From positions 36,781 to 100,780 of the forward strand of contig JBJXDZ010000117.1 of assembly GCA_046154645.1 (NCBI GenBank): a stretch of DNA of 64,000 bases. The letters run 5' to 3'. Positions within the stretch are counted from its first letter, which is position 1, and the number at the start of each line of letters is the position of its first letter. Source of the DNA: Ga0077555 sp046154645 (GTDB lineage: Bacteria > Pseudomonadota > Alphaproteobacteria > Rhizobiales > Hyphomicrobiaceae). Shown here in pieces: positions 26,632 to 35,930 of this stretch. Both the position numbers and the translations under genes were made by a program. Below the pieces are notes generated by a model. It searched no databases and was not told where the DNA came from. It was given only the letters and a program-made list of their open reading frames with translations.

Positions 26632-28128
26632 ATGGAAACGCTGAACCTGCTGCTCAATGGTTTCGCAGCGGCCCTGCACTGGCAGAACCTCTTGTTCGCG
26701 ATCATCGGCTGCGTGCTCGGCACCCTGATTGGCGTGTTGCCCGGTGTCGGCCCAGCCGCCGGCATGGCCATCCTGATGCCGTTGACCTTCAAGCTCGACG
26801 CCACTGGCGCCATCATCATGTTGAGCGCCATCTACTACGGCGCCATGTACGGCGGCACCATTACCTCCGTGCTGCTCAACGTGCCGGGTGAAGCCGCCTC
26901 CGTCGTCACCTGTATCGACGGCTATGCCATGGCCCGCAAAGGGCGCGGCGGTACCGCCCTCGGCGTCGCCGCAATCGGCTCATTCGTCGGCGGCGTCTCA
27001 GCCACCGTGGCGCTGGTCGTAGTGGCGACGCCTTTGTCGGCACTGGCCTTGAAGTTCGGGCCGCCGGAGTTCTTTGCCCTGATGCTGGTCGGCCTGTGTC
27101 TCGTCACCGGCCTAGCCGGCAAATCGCTCACGGCCGGCATCCTGATGACGGTCGCCGGCTTGATGCTGGCGCTGGTCGGCATTGATCCCGTGCGCGGCGC
27201 GCCCCGCTTCACCTTTGGCGTTCCCGATCTCTACGACGGTATCGGTTTCATTCCCATCGTCATGGGCCTGTTCGGCGTGGGCGAGATCCTCATCACGGCC
27301 GAGAAGCCGGTGCGCGAAATCATCAAGACCAACCTGTCCAAGCTATTGCCGGAGCCGGAGGAATGGGGCCGCGTTTGGGCCTCGATCGCGCGCGGCACCG
27401 GCATCGGATTTTTCCTCGGCCTGATCCCCGGCGTCGGCGCCATCATCCCGACGTTCATGGCCTACATCCTCGAAAAGAAGATGTCGAAGAACCCGGAGCA
27501 GTTCGGCCAAGGCGCCATCGAGGGCGTCGCCGGACCCGAGACGGCGAACAATGCCTACGCCAATGCCTCCATGGTGCCACTCCTCACCCTCGGCATTCCC
27601 TCGACGCCGACCATCGCCGTGCTCATGGGCGCCTTCATCATCAACGGCCTCACCCCCGGGCCGTTCCTGTTCAAGGACAACCCGCAGCTGGTGTGGACCA
27701 TCATCGCCAGCTTCTTCGTCGGCAACGTCATCCTGCTGATCCTCAACCTGCCGCTGGTCGGTTTGTGGGCCAAGATCCTCGAGGTGCCCTACCAGTACAT
27801 CTGCGTCGGCACGCTGCTGTTCTGCATTCTCGGCGCCTATTCGATCAACCAGAGCGTCTTCGATATCGCCGTCATGATCATCTTCGGCGTGATCGGTTAT
27901 GCGCTGCGCAAACTCGACTTCCCCTTGGCGCCGGCCGTACTTGGTATCATTCTGGGTCCACAGCTGGAAAAGTCGCTCCGCACCTCGCTCGAGATGTCGG
28001 CCGGCGACTACACCATCTTCCTGACGCGGCCGATCACCCTGGTGCTGCTCATCATCTCGGTCATCATCCTGGCCGCGTCAGCCTTCAATCTTGCACCGAA
28101 AGAAATCCGCACGACCAGCGACGACTAA
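26632..28128 (+). CDS. tctA: tripartite tricarboxylate transporter, large permease subunit (TctA)
   Basis: A 498-residue membrane protein of the TctA family, with about 11-12 hydrophobic helices and the family repeats GVLPGVGPAAGMAILMP near residue 40 and GLIPGVGAIIPTFMAYI near 270. AIYYGAMYGGTITSVLLN and PETANNAYANASMVPLLTLG are further hallmarks. It starts 10 bp after tctB. With TctB and a periplasmic TctC receptor it forms a cation-coupled importer for carboxylates or similar solutes. Substrate is unknown. Confidence 0.94.
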   Translation: METLNLLLNGFAAALHWQNLLFAIIGCVLGTLIGVLPGVGPAAGMAILMPLTFKLDATGAIIMLSAIYYGAMYGGTITSVLLNVPGEAASVVTCIDGYAMARKGRGGTALGVAAIGSFVGGVSATVALVVVATPLSALALKFGPPEFFALMLVGLCLVTGLAGKSLTAGILMTVAGLMLALVGIDPVRGAPRFTFGVPDLYDGIGFIPIVMGLFGVGEILITAEKPVREIIKTNLSKLLPEPEEWGRVWASIARGTGIGFFLGLIPGVGAIIPTFMAYILEKKMSKNPEQFGQGAIEGVAGPETANNAYANASMVPLLTLGIPSTPTIAVLMGAFIINGLTPGPFLFKDNPQLVWTIIASFFVGNVILLILNLPLVGLWAKILEVPYQYICVGTLLFCILGAYSINQSVFDIAVMIIFGVIGYALRKLDFPLAPAVLGIILGPQLEKSLRTSLEMSAGDYTIFLTRPITLVLLIISVIILAASAFNLAPKEIRTTSDD

Positions 28129-28166
28129 GCGACAGCTCTCAGTTCCAGACCAAACGGAGGCTTGCC

Positions 28167-29144
28167 ATGTTGCGTCAACTCCTGGTGGCAGTTGGACTAT
28201 CCACGGCGGCGTTCAGCATGGCCTGCGCGCCAGCCCAGGCACAAACCTATCCCGACCGGCCCATTAACTTGCTCGTCGCCGCGCCCGCCGGCGGGAGCAC
28301 CGACGTCGGCGCCCGGGTCATCGCGGCCATCGCCGAGAAGATCATCGGCCAGCCGATCGTGGTCGTGAATAAGGCCGGTGCCGGCGGCCAAGTCGGTTGG
28401 ACCGAACTCGCGCGCGCCAAACCCGACGGCTACACCATCGGCTTCATCGTCATGCCGGGCACCAACACGGTCATTCTGGATCCCGAGCGACAGGCGCTGA
28501 TCAAGGACGACTCGTTCGTCCCCATCATCAATCAGGTGCTCGACGCAGGCGTCATCTGGGTTCGCGCCGACAGCCCCTACAAGAGCTTCAAGGATCTGAT
28601 CGAGGCGGCCAAGCAGGCGCCGGGCACCATCCGCGCCTCGACCACCGGCATCTTGTCCGACGATCATCTCAACATCCTGATCACCGAAGAGGCGACGGGC
28701 ACCAAGTTCCGCATCGTGCATCTGGAAGGCAACGCGGCGCAGCTCAAGGAGACGCTCGGCGGCAACGTCGATGTGTCGTTCGACAACATCAGCGGCGTGG
28801 TGAAGCCGATCAAGGGCAACCAGGCCCGCGCACTGGCCGTCACCGACAAGGAACGCTCGCGCTTCCTGCCCGAGGTGCCGACGACGGTTGAACTTGGCTA
28901 TCCGGCCATTATCTCAAGCTCGACACGTGGCATCGTCGCCCCGAAGGGGACGCCGGAGCCAATCGTCAAGAAGCTCGCCGAAGTCCTCAAGGCGGCGATG
29001 GAAAATCCCGACCATAACAAGCGGCTCGACGAAGGCGGCCTTGCCGTCAAGCCGATGGTCGGCGCGGAGTTTCAGGCCTTCTGGACCGAGGTGCACGAGC
29101 GGGCCAGAAAGTACGTGGAATGGTCGAAGAAGCGCCCGCAGTGA
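28167..29144 (+). CDS. tctC: TctC/Bug periplasmic solute receptor, first copy
   Basis: A 325-residue Bug-family receptor with a signal peptide (1-26, ending AQA). The mature protein starts YPDRPINLLVAAPAGGSTD, a characteristic ligand-binding loop. GAGGQVGWTELARAKPDGYT, STTGILSDDHLNIL and ETLGGNVDVSFDNIS follow. CGGAGG lies 6 bases before the ATG. It is closely similar to the next gene (29185-30159), an apparent duplication, and both probably feed the TctAB permease. Ligand unknown; many Bug proteins bind carboxylates. Confidence 0.92.
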   Translation: MLRQLLVAVGLSTAAFSMACAPAQAQTYPDRPINLLVAAPAGGSTDVGARVIAAIAEKIIGQPIVVVNKAGAGGQVGWTELARAKPDGYTIGFIVMPGTNTVILDPERQALIKDDSFVPIINQVLDAGVIWVRADSPYKSFKDLIEAAKQAPGTIRASTTGILSDDHLNILITEEATGTKFRIVHLEGNAAQLKETLGGNVDVSFDNISGVVKPIKGNQARALAVTDKERSRFLPEVPTTVELGYPAIISSSTRGIVAPKGTPEPIVKKLAEVLKAAMENPDHNKRLDEGGLAVKPMVGAEFQAFWTEVHERARKYVEWSKKRPQ

Positions 29145-29184
29145 CGGCACTTCGCGACACAAGATCAACAAAGGGAGACGTTGT

Positions 29185-30159
29185 ATGAAGAAGACACTGA
29201 TGGCGGCGCTGGTCGGCGTCATGACGTTGGCCGCGCCACCGCTCGCCGCGCAGGATTTCCCATCTAAGCCCGTGCAGCTGATGGTCGCCTATCCACCCGG
29301 CGGCAGCACCGACATTGGCGCCCGCATCGTCGCCTCGATCGCGGAAAAGGCCATGGGCCAGCCGATGATCGTCATCAACAAGGGCGGCGCTGGCGGTCAG
29401 GTCGGCTGGACCGAGCTGTCGCGCCAGAAGCCGGACGGCTACTACATCGGCTTCATCAATCTGCCGGGCTTCAACACCGTCATTCTCGATCCCGAGCGGC
29501 AGGCGATCTTCGACACCAAGAGCTTCACGCCGATCATCAACCAGGTGCTCGATCCCGGCGTCATCTGGGTCAAAGCCGACAGCCCCTTCAAGACGCTGAA
29601 GGACCTCATCGAGGCCGCCAAGAAAGAGCCGGGCAAGCTCCGGGCCGCAACCACCGGCATTCTCTCCGACGACCACCTCGCCATCCTGATGGTCGAGGAA
29701 GCAGCACCGGGCGTCAACTTCCGCATCGTGCATCTGGAAGGCGGTGCGGCGCAGATGAAGGAAACACTCGGCGGCAACGTCGATGTGTCGTTCGACAACG
29801 TCGGCTCCATCGTCAAGCAGGTGCAGGGCGGACTGGTGCGCGCCCTTGCGGTCACCGACCCGCAGCGCTCGAAGTTCCTGCCTGACGTGCCAACCACCGT
29901 CGAGCTCGGCTTCCCAACCGTGATCTCGAATTCGACGCGCGGCATTGCCGGCCCGAAGGGTATGGACCCGAAGCTCGTCGCCAAGCTGCAGGAAATCTTC
30001 AAGAAGGCGATGGAGGATCCCGAGCACGTCAAGAAGCTCGAGGAAGTCGGCCTCGGCATCAAGGTCATGGTTGGCGCTGAGTACGAGAAGTACTACGCCG
30101 ACCTGCACGCCAACGCCGCCAAGTACACCGAGTGGGCCAAGAAGCGCCCGCAGAAGTAA
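29185..30159 (+). CDS. TctC/Bug periplasmic solute receptor, second copy
   Basis: A 324-residue paralogue of the preceding receptor. It has its own signal peptide (about 1-21, ending AAA) and an AGGGAG ribosome-binding site 7 bases before the ATG. The same landmarks recur: VAYPPGGSTDIGARIV, GAGGQVGWTELSRQKPDGYY, TTGILSDDHLAIL and ETLGGNVDVSFDNVG. The two differ most around residues 65-110 and at the C terminus. Having two receptors behind one permease could broaden ligand range. It is the last gene of the tct operon. Confidence 0.92.
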   Translation: MKKTLMAALVGVMTLAAPPLAAQDFPSKPVQLMVAYPPGGSTDIGARIVASIAEKAMGQPMIVINKGGAGGQVGWTELSRQKPDGYYIGFINLPGFNTVILDPERQAIFDTKSFTPIINQVLDPGVIWVKADSPFKTLKDLIEAAKKEPGKLRAATTGILSDDHLAILMVEEAAPGVNFRIVHLEGGAAQMKETLGGNVDVSFDNVGSIVKQVQGGLVRALAVTDPQRSKFLPDVPTTVELGFPTVISNSTRGIAGPKGMDPKLVAKLQEIFKKAMEDPEHVKKLEEVGLGIKVMVGAEYEKYYADLHANAAKYTEWAKKRPQK

Positions 30160-30230
30160 GCGGCGGCTCAGCGTGGCGCCTGAGGCGAATCCGGGTCCAT
30201 TCAGCTTTCGGATCACCTCCCCACATGTCA

Positions 30231-30251
30231 TCCCGGGGCTCGTCCCCGGGA
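30231..30251. repeat. REP-like GC palindrome
   Basis: TCCCGGGG and CCCCGGGA flank CTCGT, forming an 8-bp perfect stem. The phrase CATCCCGGGGCTCGTCCCC resembles palindromic intergenic elements common in alphaproteobacteria. It lies between the tct operon and a GNAT gene and could act as a transcript end. Confidence 0.6.
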
Positions 30252-30322
30252 CCCATCGTGCCGCAGTCGCACGCGCGTGCTTTCGTGGCCTGATGGGTTC
30301 CGTTGTCGCCTTCGGTGCCGCA

Positions 30323-30889
30323 ATGACCATCTTGTATACCACCCGCTTGCGACTGGAGCCTTTTGCCGAGCAGCACCTCGACGGTCTGCACGCGATGAAT
30401 CAGTTGCCTAAGGTCATGCGCTACATCAGTGGTCGGCCCGAGACGCGCGAACAAACAGCTGCGTGGATTGCCGGCGTGCAGCGGTGTTGGGCTGCCTGGG
30501 GCACCAGCTGGTGGGCCTTCATCGAGACCACAAGCAACCGCATTGCTGGCGCCGGCTGCATCCAGTACGCGCGCCGCGAGGCCGAACTCCCTGCCGACTT
30601 GGAGAGCCTGCGGCGCAACCCGCTCGAAATCGGTTGGCGCCTGCACCCCGACTTTTGGCGTCAGGGCTTGGCCAGCGAGGCCGCACTCTGTATGGCCGCC
30701 TTCGCCTTCGACCACCTCGCAGCCTCGGAGCTCATCGCCGTCCGCCATCCCGACAACGCGGCTTCCGCCGGCGTGATGGATCGGTTGCGCATGCGGTATC
30801 GCGGCCTCGATGACTGGTACGGCGAGCCGGGGGCCACCCATTCAGTCAGCCGCGCAGACTGGTTGAAACTCTCGAGCGAACCACTTTAG
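30323..30889 (+). CDS. GNAT acetyltransferase, RimJ/RimL-like
   Basis: A 188-residue acetyltransferase of the RimJ/RimL-like branch. TTRLRLEPFAEQHLDGL at the N terminus is typical. EIGWRLHPDFWRQGLASEA is the acetyl-CoA-binding region, and IAVRHPDNAASAGVMDRLRM is the C-terminal motif. The ATG at 30323 begins the family pattern; ATG 30293 is in frame but upstream of it. Substrate unknown. It is preceded by the REP-like palindrome, so it is probably not part of the tct operon. Confidence 0.85.
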   Translation: MTILYTTRLRLEPFAEQHLDGLHAMNQLPKVMRYISGRPETREQTAAWIAGVQRCWAAWGTSWWAFIETTSNRIAGAGCIQYARREAELPADLESLRRNPLEIGWRLHPDFWRQGLASEAALCMAAFAFDHLAASELIAVRHPDNAASAGVMDRLRMRYRGLDDWYGEPGATHSVSRADWLKLSSEPL

Positions 30890-31021
30890 CAGCGGTAGCT
30901 GCTGGCTCTGCCACGTGGCGTCAACCCGCGTCGCAGCTCGTAGTGGCATTGCTTGCCTTGACGAGCATGTTGCGTCGTCGAAGCGAATGGCTGAAAGAGA
31001 GAGGCTGGAGCTGAACGACCG

Positions 31022-31495
31022 CTATCGCGCGCATGCGTCCCCGATGCTTTTCTTCATGTGTACGGCAACGGTCCCGGGGGGCACAGTGCAGCGCTCATAC
31101 TCCTGATACCCGCGCTTGCTGTAGAATGCGATATTGGCTGCGAATACCGCGTTCGTGTAGAGGCGGATTTCTGCATAGTTCATTGACCTGGCGACGGCCT
31201 CGGCATGGCCTAACATCCGTTCGCCAAGACCTTGACCTTGCCGATCCGGCTGAACGGCAAGGTTCTCGATCAGCAAGTGATCTGACCGTGGAATAAGCTC
31301 GATCAACGCAACAAGTTCCCCATTGTCTTCCAGGAGATCAATGACGTGTTCCGTTACGGCGCGACCATAGTCCGCTGTCATCGGCCAAGGTTCACGACCG
31401 ATAAGTGGAACCCACTTCGCGTATGCAGCGCGTGACAGCTCTCGTATCGCACGCACATCCTTGGCGTCGGCCCTTCTCACTCGGTCGGATTGCAT
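31022..31495 (-). CDS. GNAT family N-acetyltransferase
   Basis: A 157-residue GNAT protein. VRRADAKDVRAIRELSR opens the domain. LLIENLAVQPDRQGQGLGER contains the acetyl-CoA loop (Q-G-Q-G-L-G), and IRLYTNAVFAANIAFYSKRG is the C-terminal motif. It is convergent with the 30323 gene and divergent from the 31756 GNAT. Codon use is slightly less GC-rich than its neighbours. Acceptor unknown. Confidence 0.85.
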   Translation of the reverse strand: MQSDRVRRADAKDVRAIRELSRAAYAKWVPLIGREPWPMTADYGRAVTEHVIDLLEDNGELVALIELIPRSDHLLIENLAVQPDRQGQGLGERMLGHAEAVARSMNYAEIRLYTNAVFAANIAFYSKRGYQEYERCTVPPGTVAVHMKKSIGDACAR

Positions 31496-31755
31496 CGCAT
31501 GGCCTTCCTATGCCCAAGAGAATTCACCGATAGCACGTGGCGGGTCGGTAGCCAGCACGCGACAAGCAACACCAGTCCTTCAGCCACAGCGGGCACAGTG
31601 GATGCTCCCCCATTCCGGATCAATCGACGAGAGGCTGCTGGTCGTAAACAGCGCTGACCTCGGCACAACGGCGTCAATTGAATCGGTCGCCCCACCTTTG
31701 CGATGCTCGACCCCGTCATGATATGAATGTAGCCCTTCGCCAAGGACAGTCGAGC

Positions 31756-32241
31756 ATGACGCGCAGCACAAGCATCAGCATCTCACCCATGCGCGCTCCC
31801 GACGACATCGCCAGCGTGCGCGACCTGTTCACCGCCTATGTCGATGCGCTCGGCATCGACCTGTCGTATCAGAATTTCAGCGCCGAGCTAGCCACGCTTC
31901 CCGGCAAGTACGCGCCACCGGCCGGCGCCATCCTGCTGGCCCGCAATCAGCAGGGTGACACTGTCGGCTGTGTGGCCCTGCGCCCGCTCGACACACCGGG
32001 CCACTGCGAAATGAAGCGCCTCTATGTGCGCCCTGAAGCCCGCGGCCATGATCTCGGCCGCCGTCTCGCCATCACCATCATCGCTTGCGCCCGCACGGCC
32101 GGCTACGCGCGCATCGTGCTCGACACCTTCACGTCGATGCAGGCGGCGCGGCAGCTCTACGCCACGCTCGGCTTTCGCGAAATTGCCGCCTACTACGACA
32201 ATCCCAACAGCGACGTCGTCTACCTCGCGCTGGATCTGTGA
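31756..32241 (+). CDS. GNAT family N-acetyltransferase
   Basis: A 161-residue GNAT protein. MKRLYVRPEARGHDLGRRLA is the acetyl-CoA region and TFTSMQAARQLYATLGFREI the C-terminal motif. GHDLG replaces the more usual G-x-G-x-G/A at the phosphate loop, so binding there may be slightly altered. The ATG at 31756 was chosen as the family start. The 260 bp upstream, shared with the divergent GNAT, hold no convincing gene. Confidence 0.85.
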   Translation: MTRSTSISISPMRAPDDIASVRDLFTAYVDALGIDLSYQNFSAELATLPGKYAPPAGAILLARNQQGDTVGCVALRPLDTPGHCEMKRLYVRPEARGHDLGRRLAITIIACARTAGYARIVLDTFTSMQAARQLYATLGFREIAAYYDNPNSDVVYLALDL

Positions 32242-32343
32242 GCGGCACAGGCGACCGCACGCCGACGAGGGGCTGCTCGCCCCTCGCGCTCCCCCGGTAG
32301 GGTCGTGGGCCCTGCTCCCGCGTTTGAACGTTTGTGGCTGCGA

Positions 32344-33435
32344 TCAAGGCTGTGGCAACAACCGCTTCGCCTGAAACGCGCGGATAGCGTTGGTGAACAT
32401 GACCTCGGTGTCGATGACCTCGGTGAAGCCCGCCTGATTGAGCTTGATGGTCGACGAGAACGTCGGCGCGCCGGGCACGGGGCGGCCATAGCCCATCTGG
32501 AAATCGGCGTACTGGAAAGACAAGCCAACCAGTTTTTTCAAATCCGGCTCCACGAGATTGTGTGTCGCCGCAAGCTTCGCCCACTCCGCCTGCCGCGGCG
32601 CGATGTCGTGCTCAAGGCTCAGCGAACGATCAGGCCCCGCCGGCATGCCCAGGGCCTCTGCGATAGCCGGCCACACGTTACGCCACGTGAACACGTCGCC
32701 GTTGGCCACATTGAAGGCCTCGTTGCGCGCCCCTTCGGCATCTCCTGCCCAACCAATGGCGCGCGCCAGCACGTCCGCATCGATGGCCTGCGCCATGCGA
32801 TCGGGGCCGCCCGGATAGTACAGCGGTTCACCCGCCGCCTTTAGCAGCGCGCCATAAACGCCGATGGCCGGCACCAGATTCATGGCGCTACCCGTGGAGA
32901 AGCCGACGATCAGAACCGGCCGGAAAATCGAGAACGCCCACCCCTGGCCGCGCTGGCGCTCCCGGAGATAATCCTCCTGGTTCCAGTAGAAATTCGGGAT
33001 ATCGCGCGCCTCCGAGCGGCCCTCACGCGCCGGCACCGCCATCGGGCGCACGTGCACGCCATAAGCTTTGGTGCCCTGCAGCAGCGACACATGCCGCAAA
33101 CTCTTGGCCGCGCCGAGCAGCGGGTCCATCAGGTTGCGCAGCATGCGATCGTTGCGCGCGATCTGCTCGGCCTCCTGCCAGCCCGCGACCAGCCCCGGCG
33201 CCTCGTACAAGGCCGCATAGACGACGTGCGTGATACGATCCATGCCGCCGAACGTGCGCTGGCACGCGTCGCGGTCATCGAGGTCAGCGGCGATGAACGT
33301 GGCGCCGAAGGTCTCGTCGGGGCGGCGGCGCGACACCGCGATCACGTCGCAATCGGGCTGGCTGCCAAAGTGCTTCATCGCGGCATAGCCGACGAGGCCC
33401 GTGGCGCCGGCAATGAGGATGGTTTTCTTGCTCAT
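32344..33435 (-). CDS. SDR-family oxidoreductase, PRISE/progesterone 5-beta-reductase-like
   Basis: A 363-residue NAD(P)-binding protein of the atypical SDR class. TILIAGATGLVGYAAMKH is the nucleotide-binding glycine motif (G-A-T-G-x-x-G). HVSLLQGTKAYGVHV and PNFYWNQEDYLRE match the PRISE branch (conserved K-x-Y and N-F-Y-x-x-E-D), which reduces conjugated carbonyl compounds. The start (MSKKTILIAG) is fixed by the glycine motif; the frame is open much further upstream but only as a shadow of the P450 gene. It is divergent from the ferredoxin-P450 pair, suggesting one pathway. Confidence 0.87.
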   Translation of the reverse strand: MSKKTILIAGATGLVGYAAMKHFGSQPDCDVIAVSRRRPDETFGATFIAADLDDRDACQRTFGGMDRITHVVYAALYEAPGLVAGWQEAEQIARNDRMLRNLMDPLLGAAKSLRHVSLLQGTKAYGVHVRPMAVPAREGRSEARDIPNFYWNQEDYLRERQRGQGWAFSIFRPVLIVGFSTGSAMNLVPAIGVYGALLKAAGEPLYYPGGPDRMAQAIDADVLARAIGWAGDAEGARNEAFNVANGDVFTWRNVWPAIAEALGMPAGPDRSLSLEHDIAPRQAEWAKLAATHNLVEPDLKKLVGLSFQYADFQMGYGRPVPGAPTFSSTIKLNQAGFTEVIDTEVMFTNAIRAFQAKRLLPQP

Positions 33436-33508
33436 GAGAGAGTTGCCCTTTACGTCAATTCGGCCCAGTATAGCAGAAGCGGCATCACAGCAGAGGATCT
33501 CCACTGCC

Positions 33509-33760
33509 ATGGCCACCACCGAGCCCGGCAAGGCTGGCGCACTGCGCCTGATCGTCGATGGCGAGCGCTGCCAGGGGCACAATCGCTGCCAGGTCCTGTT
33601 GCCCGAGCTGATCGACATCGACGACCACGGTTTCGCGCATGCTGCCGGTGACGGTATCGTGCCGGACGCGCTCGCCGAGAAGGCGCGGCTGGCCGTCAAG
33701 AACTGCCCCGAGTTCGCCCTGCGCCTCGAGCGCGCCGGCAAAACAGGAGACACGCCATGA
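33509..33760 (+). CDS. small 3Fe-4S-type ferredoxin of the P450
   Basis: An 83-residue single-cluster ferredoxin. The cluster motif is C-x2-H-x2-C (CQGHNRC near residue 22) with a later CPE (near residue 66). A His takes the place of the second Cys. Ferredoxins of this type are found beside bacterial P450s and often bind a 3Fe-4S cluster. It overlaps the P450 start by 4 bp (ATGA), so they are translationally coupled and it is the likely electron donor. Confidence 0.87.
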   Translation: MATTEPGKAGALRLIVDGERCQGHNRCQVLLPELIDIDDHGFAHAAGDGIVPDALAEKARLAVKNCPEFALRLERAGKTGDTP

Positions 33761-34959
33761 GCGATTCGCCACCGGTCACCGACTGGGCCCGCGACTTCGA
33801 CCACATGGACGCGCAATGGGTCGAGGATCCGTTCACCATCTGGGACGATCTGCGCCAGCGCTGCCCCGTCGCCCACACCGAGCGCTATGGCGGCGTCTAT
33901 CTGCCGACCCGCATGGCCGACGTGCGCGAAGCCTCCTACGATCCCGAAACGTTCTCCAGCCGCCGGCCCATTGTGCGGGCGCACGTGCCCCAGGTGCCGC
34001 TGCCGACGCCGCCGATCTCGTCGGACCCCCCACATCACAAGCCGGCGCGCATGCTGCTGCTGCCAGCCTTCACGCCGCAGGCCATCGCGCCCTACATTCC
34101 CATCACGCGGCGCATCTGCAACGAACTGCTCGACCAGATCGGCGATGCCCCGACCTGCGATGCCGCCGCGCAGTACGCGAGCCACGTGCCGGTACGCGTC
34201 ATCGCCGCCATGCTGGGCGTGCCCGAATCCGACGGCGATCTGTTCCGGCGCTGGATTCACATCATGCTCGATGAGACGGTGCGCGACACGCCGGGCAGTG
34301 CGGAGCGTTTCGCCGAAATCTCCTACGAGATGGACGCCTACTTCCGCCGCCACGTCGAGGCGCGCAAAACGCATGACGGCGCCGATCTCATCTCCTTCAT
34401 GCTGCGCGCCCGCTTCGCCGGCCAGGAACTGACCGAGCGGCATTTCTACGGCACGCTGCGCTTGCTGATGATTGCCGGCATCGACACGACGTGGAGCGCC
34501 ATCGGCGCCTCGCTCTGGCATCTGGCGCGCACGCCGTCTGATCGCAAACGACTCGCCACGGAGCCCGCCTTGATGGCCACCGCCGTCGAGGAATTGCTGC
34601 GCGCCTATGCGCCCGTGACCATGGCGCGGCAGGTGCGCAGGGATACTGAGCTGGCGGGTTGCCCGATGAAAGCGGGCCAGATGCTGCTGCTGTCGTTCCC
34701 CGCCGCCAATCGCGACCCCGCCGTCTTTCCCGAGCCCGACAAGGTGATCCTCGACCGGCAGGAGAACCGCCACGTCACCTTCGGCCTCGGCATTCATCGC
34801 TGTGCTGGCTCGAACCTCGCGCGCATGGAGTTGCAGGTGGCGCTGGAGGAATGGCTGCAGCGCATCCCCGAGTTCAGCCTCGATCCCAGCCAGACCGTGA
34901 CGTGGTCGGCCGGCCAGGTGCGCGGCCCAAGGCGTCTGCCCTTGCGGCTCGGGGCGTAA
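33757..34959 (+). CDS. cytochrome P450
   Basis: A 400-residue soluble bacterial P450. MIAGIDTTWSAIG is the I-helix oxygen-binding motif (A-G-x-D-T-T). EELLRAY holds the K-helix E-x-x-R. FGLGIHRCAGSNLAR is the heme-binding loop, with Cys near residue 350. Length and motif order are complete. It is coupled to the ferredoxin upstream and divergent from a PRISE-like SDR. No ferredoxin reductase is encoded nearby, so one must come from elsewhere. Substrate unknown. Confidence 0.93.
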   Translation: MSDSPPVTDWARDFDHMDAQWVEDPFTIWDDLRQRCPVAHTERYGGVYLPTRMADVREASYDPETFSSRRPIVRAHVPQVPLPTPPISSDPPHHKPARMLLLPAFTPQAIAPYIPITRRICNELLDQIGDAPTCDAAAQYASHVPVRVIAAMLGVPESDGDLFRRWIHIMLDETVRDTPGSAERFAEISYEMDAYFRRHVEARKTHDGADLISFMLRARFAGQELTERHFYGTLRLLMIAGIDTTWSAIGASLWHLARTPSDRKRLATEPALMATAVEELLRAYAPVTMARQVRRDTELAGCPMKAGQMLLLSFPAANRDPAVFPEPDKVILDRQENRHVTFGLGIHRCAGSNLARMELQVALEEWLQRIPEFSLDPSQTVTWSAGQVRGPRRLPLRLGA

Positions 34960-34991
34960 GCAATGTTGGCGCCGCCGCGCCGCTGGCTCTG

Positions 34992-35040
34992 CCGTAGGTC
35001 GGGTCAAGTGGCGCGGCACGCGCCCACGCGACCCGACGCG
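34992..35040. repeat. dispersed GTCGGGT...ACCCGAC inverted element, copy 1
   Basis: TAGGTCGGGTCAAG is followed by a GC-rich spacer and GCGACCCGAC, so the ends are inverted. A related element occurs at 41704-41815 after a CoA-transferase. Such elements are widespread intergenic repeats. No protein is encoded. Confidence 0.55.
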
Positions 35041-35167
35041 AGACCCACAATCGGAGCGTCTCTCGGCTGTGCCTGTTGGGTCGCGCGTTATTGCGGAGCG
35101 TTGCAAACAAGACTGAGCAGGGATTGACCCCATAGGCGCTAACTTTGGATCGTGAACTCGCCACTAG

Positions 35168-35345
35168 TTTTCCCCCTCCCCTCTCGTGCCGTAGGCGCGG
35201 CTTCGCCACGACGGAGGGGCCAGGGGTGGGGTGTCGAGCTTGGCGCACGGATCGCGGTGAAAACTGCGACTTTGCAGGCGAAACTCAGGCACTCGTCGTG
35301 GTTCCTTCTCCCCACCCCTAACCCCTCCCCGCTGGGGAGGAGGAC
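35168..35345. repeat. dispersed C-rich/G-rich intergenic element, copy 1 (inverted pair)
   Basis: The left part (35168-35231) runs from CCCTCCCCTCTCG to GGGGCCAGGGGTGGGG and TCGAGCTTGGCG. The right part (35305-35345) carries CCCCACCCCTAACCCCTCCC in the opposite orientation. Related copies are at 40330-40371 and 47785-47840. It is noncoding and can fold into long hairpins. Confidence 0.7.
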
Positions 35346-35871
35346 GAGCAAGCGGATAACGATTTGCGCTACGTTTGCGCGGATGGGAATTGACCCAACC
35401 TAGATCGCTCTTCCCCACCACCAACACCACGAACCTCGCAGCGTTTCCGCTCGAAGGCATGCAGGAGACGTCCAAGCCAGGCGCAGGGCGGCGTACCGCT
35501 CAGACCTCTTGGTAGCATGCGGCATTGGCCGCCCTGCCGAACAGAACCGATGATCGAGCCTTCCGGTGCCTTCGCACCAGCCTCCGGGACGGTCGTGCCA
35601 GGGTAGACGCATCGCCCTGGTGCCCGGCGCCAGCCTGTCGCTGTGGGTTTGCACCCACTGGCCTACAGGTCCAGCAAAGCCTCCGATCTGTTCGCGTGCT
35701 CCTGCCCGGCGACACGCTGTTTGCAGCGCAATCTAGGTCGCGAGGCCGCACGTGGACCGATCCTGTCCTCCGCCTCGGCTAAAGCACGTGGAGCTCACGC
35801 ACACGCCCTGGCCACACGAGCCGGATGCCCGCGAGTATGCGGCCACGGAGCTGACCGGGGATAACTTTTTT

Positions 35872-35930
35872 GCGTGAGGTTAATCCGGAACAGGGGTCAG
35901 ACCCTTGGGTCTGACGCCTGCCCCTCACGC
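35872..35930. repeat. compound inverted repeat
   Basis: The outer arms GCGTGAGG (35872-35879) and CCTCACGC (35923-35930) enclose an inner perfect 9-bp stem GTCAGACCC TT GGGTCTGAC (35896-35915). It lies just after the stop of the minus-strand PH-domain gene and may end or protect its transcript. There is no T-tract on that strand. Confidence 0.6.

Noticed and set aside
31496..31755. Possible small gene between the divergent GNAT genes
   Set aside because: Frames on both strands lack ribosome-binding sites and resemble no family.
32344..35133. A 929-codon minus-strand frame extending the SDR gene upstream
   Set aside because: The extension lies over the ferredoxin and P450 genes; the true start is the ATG at 33435 just before the glycine motif.
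35400..35880. Short open frames of 60-85 codons on both strands
   Set aside because: No ribosome-binding sites, no family resemblance and overlapping frames on both strands.
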